Source: Chitinophagales bacterium (GTDB lineage Bacteria; Bacteroidota; Bacteroidia; Chitinophagales; UBA2359). Taken from it: a DNA stretch of 64,000 nt. Positions 63,810 through 64,000 of the stretch are shown one piece after another. Under the pieces are notes generated by a model. That model did no database searches. It worked only from the letters and a program-made list of their open reading frames with translations, and was not told the DNA's origin. Numbering within the stretch: position 1 is the stretch's first letter; each line of letters opens with the position of its first letter. Made by a program: the position numbers and the translations under genes. The stretch is taken from positions 1,302,001-1,366,000 of the forward strand of contig JAWKLZ010000001.1 of NCBI GenBank assembly GCA_041392475.1, in the 5' to 3' direction.

Positions 63810-64000
63810 CTAAGTTCTATAATATCGATATACCAATTCCCCCATCCATTCGTCTAAATATTTCACCAAATCCCGATTTGTAGTAATTTGTTGTAACATC
63901 TCGCTTTCTTTGCCTATCCACTGTATAGGTAATTTTACTTGTCTTTGGTGAATAACAATCAGTAGGAGTTTGACCATAATGTGGTTGCGTTTTCGGGTAA
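63810..64000 (-). CDS. 3' end of a gene truncated by the window edge
   Basis: The minus-strand frame with stop TAG at 63810-63812 is open to the end of the window, reading HIMVKLLLIVIHQRQVKLPI, then QWIGKESEMLQQITTNRDLV, and ending KYLDEWMGELVYRYYRT. Composition (L, I, W, E, K mix) looks like a real protein, while the competing frame is poor in leucine. It lies 82 bp upstream of the anti-sigma-like gene, same strand. Family not recognised from so short a piece. Confidence 0.4.
   Translation of the reverse strand, partial: TRKRNHIMVKLLLIVIHQRQVKLPIQWIGKESEMLQQITTNRDLVKYLDEWMGELVYRYYRT

Noticed and set aside
1..64000. CRISPR array, phage genes or tRNA genes
   Set aside because: No regularly spaced direct repeats, phage markers or canonical tRNA cloverleaf were seen; the only tRNA-like fold is the tmRNA.

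Overview
The window looks like chromosomal DNA from a free-living, AT-rich member of the Bacteroidota, plausibly Saprospiria or a relative; this placement is inferred from gene families only. The evidence is: several very large secreted proteins with type IX secretion system (T9SS) C-terminal sorting domains, a hybrid one-protein two-component regulator with a beta-propeller sensor, a PorV/PorQ-like barrel, a DUF2027-Smr protein, a RibBA whose GTP cyclohydrolase half is degenerate, Bacteroidota-type -7 boxes (TANNTTTG) and a tmRNA tag ending in YAMAA. No phage, CRISPR array, plasmid origin or complete insertion sequence was seen.

Layout. 1-2.5 kb: 3' part of the hybrid sensor/regulator. 2.6-6.7 kb (minus): 1-Cys peroxiredoxin, PARG-like glycohydrolase, ribB(A) and a membrane glycosyltransferase; the last three form a tight operon. 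7-15.4 kb (minus): two paralogous, repeat-rich T9SS cell-surface proteins. 15.8-18.4 kb: a Crp-like regulator and two fatty-acid-hydroxylase-family membrane enzymes, the first fused to a double CDGSH iron-sulfur domain. 18.4-24.6 kb: a non-coding kilobase with a possible attenuated leader, a YheT-type hydrolase, a HerA-like ATPase, a small MazG-like protein, an Rpn/PDDEXK nuclease-family protein and a radical SAM protein. 24.8-34 kb: SWIM protein, two small minus-strand genes (one NqrM-like), mazG, DUF2027-Smr, RNase P RNA, an NtrC-type regulator and a secreted subtilase. 34-42 kb: alpha/beta hydrolase, PorV-like barrel, a four-gene minus operon (acyl-ACP thioesterase, Na+/solute symporter, LOG protein, DinB-like protein) and the agmatine-to-putrescine pair. 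42.9-46 kb: dtd, a lipoprotein, a conserved unknown, DoxX and a decayed EthD-like pseudogene. 46.3-58.6 kb: three more T9SS-secreted proteins, a MITE-like palindromic element and a D-amino-acid-oxidase-like flavoprotein. 58.6-64 kb: an AlbA_2 protein, a TPR protein, etfBA plus a DUF151 nuclease, tmRNA, and an unknown protein with an anti-sigma-like zinc motif.

How the genes work together. Five T9SS cargo proteins (about 7,000 codons of surface protein in total) and a PorV-like barrel point to a gliding, adhesive or predatory surface lifestyle. The rest is housekeeping: riboflavin and ETF flavoprotein metabolism, polyamine synthesis, nucleotide clean-up (two MazG-type proteins) and tRNA proofreading. 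The most unusual items are the hydroxylase-CDGSH fusion with its paralogous neighbour, the nested-palindrome element at 54.0-54.4 kb, the EthD pseudogene, the perfect 42-bp palindrome at 45.0 kb and the possible attenuator leader before the YheT-like gene. I did not find a clearly new multi-gene system.
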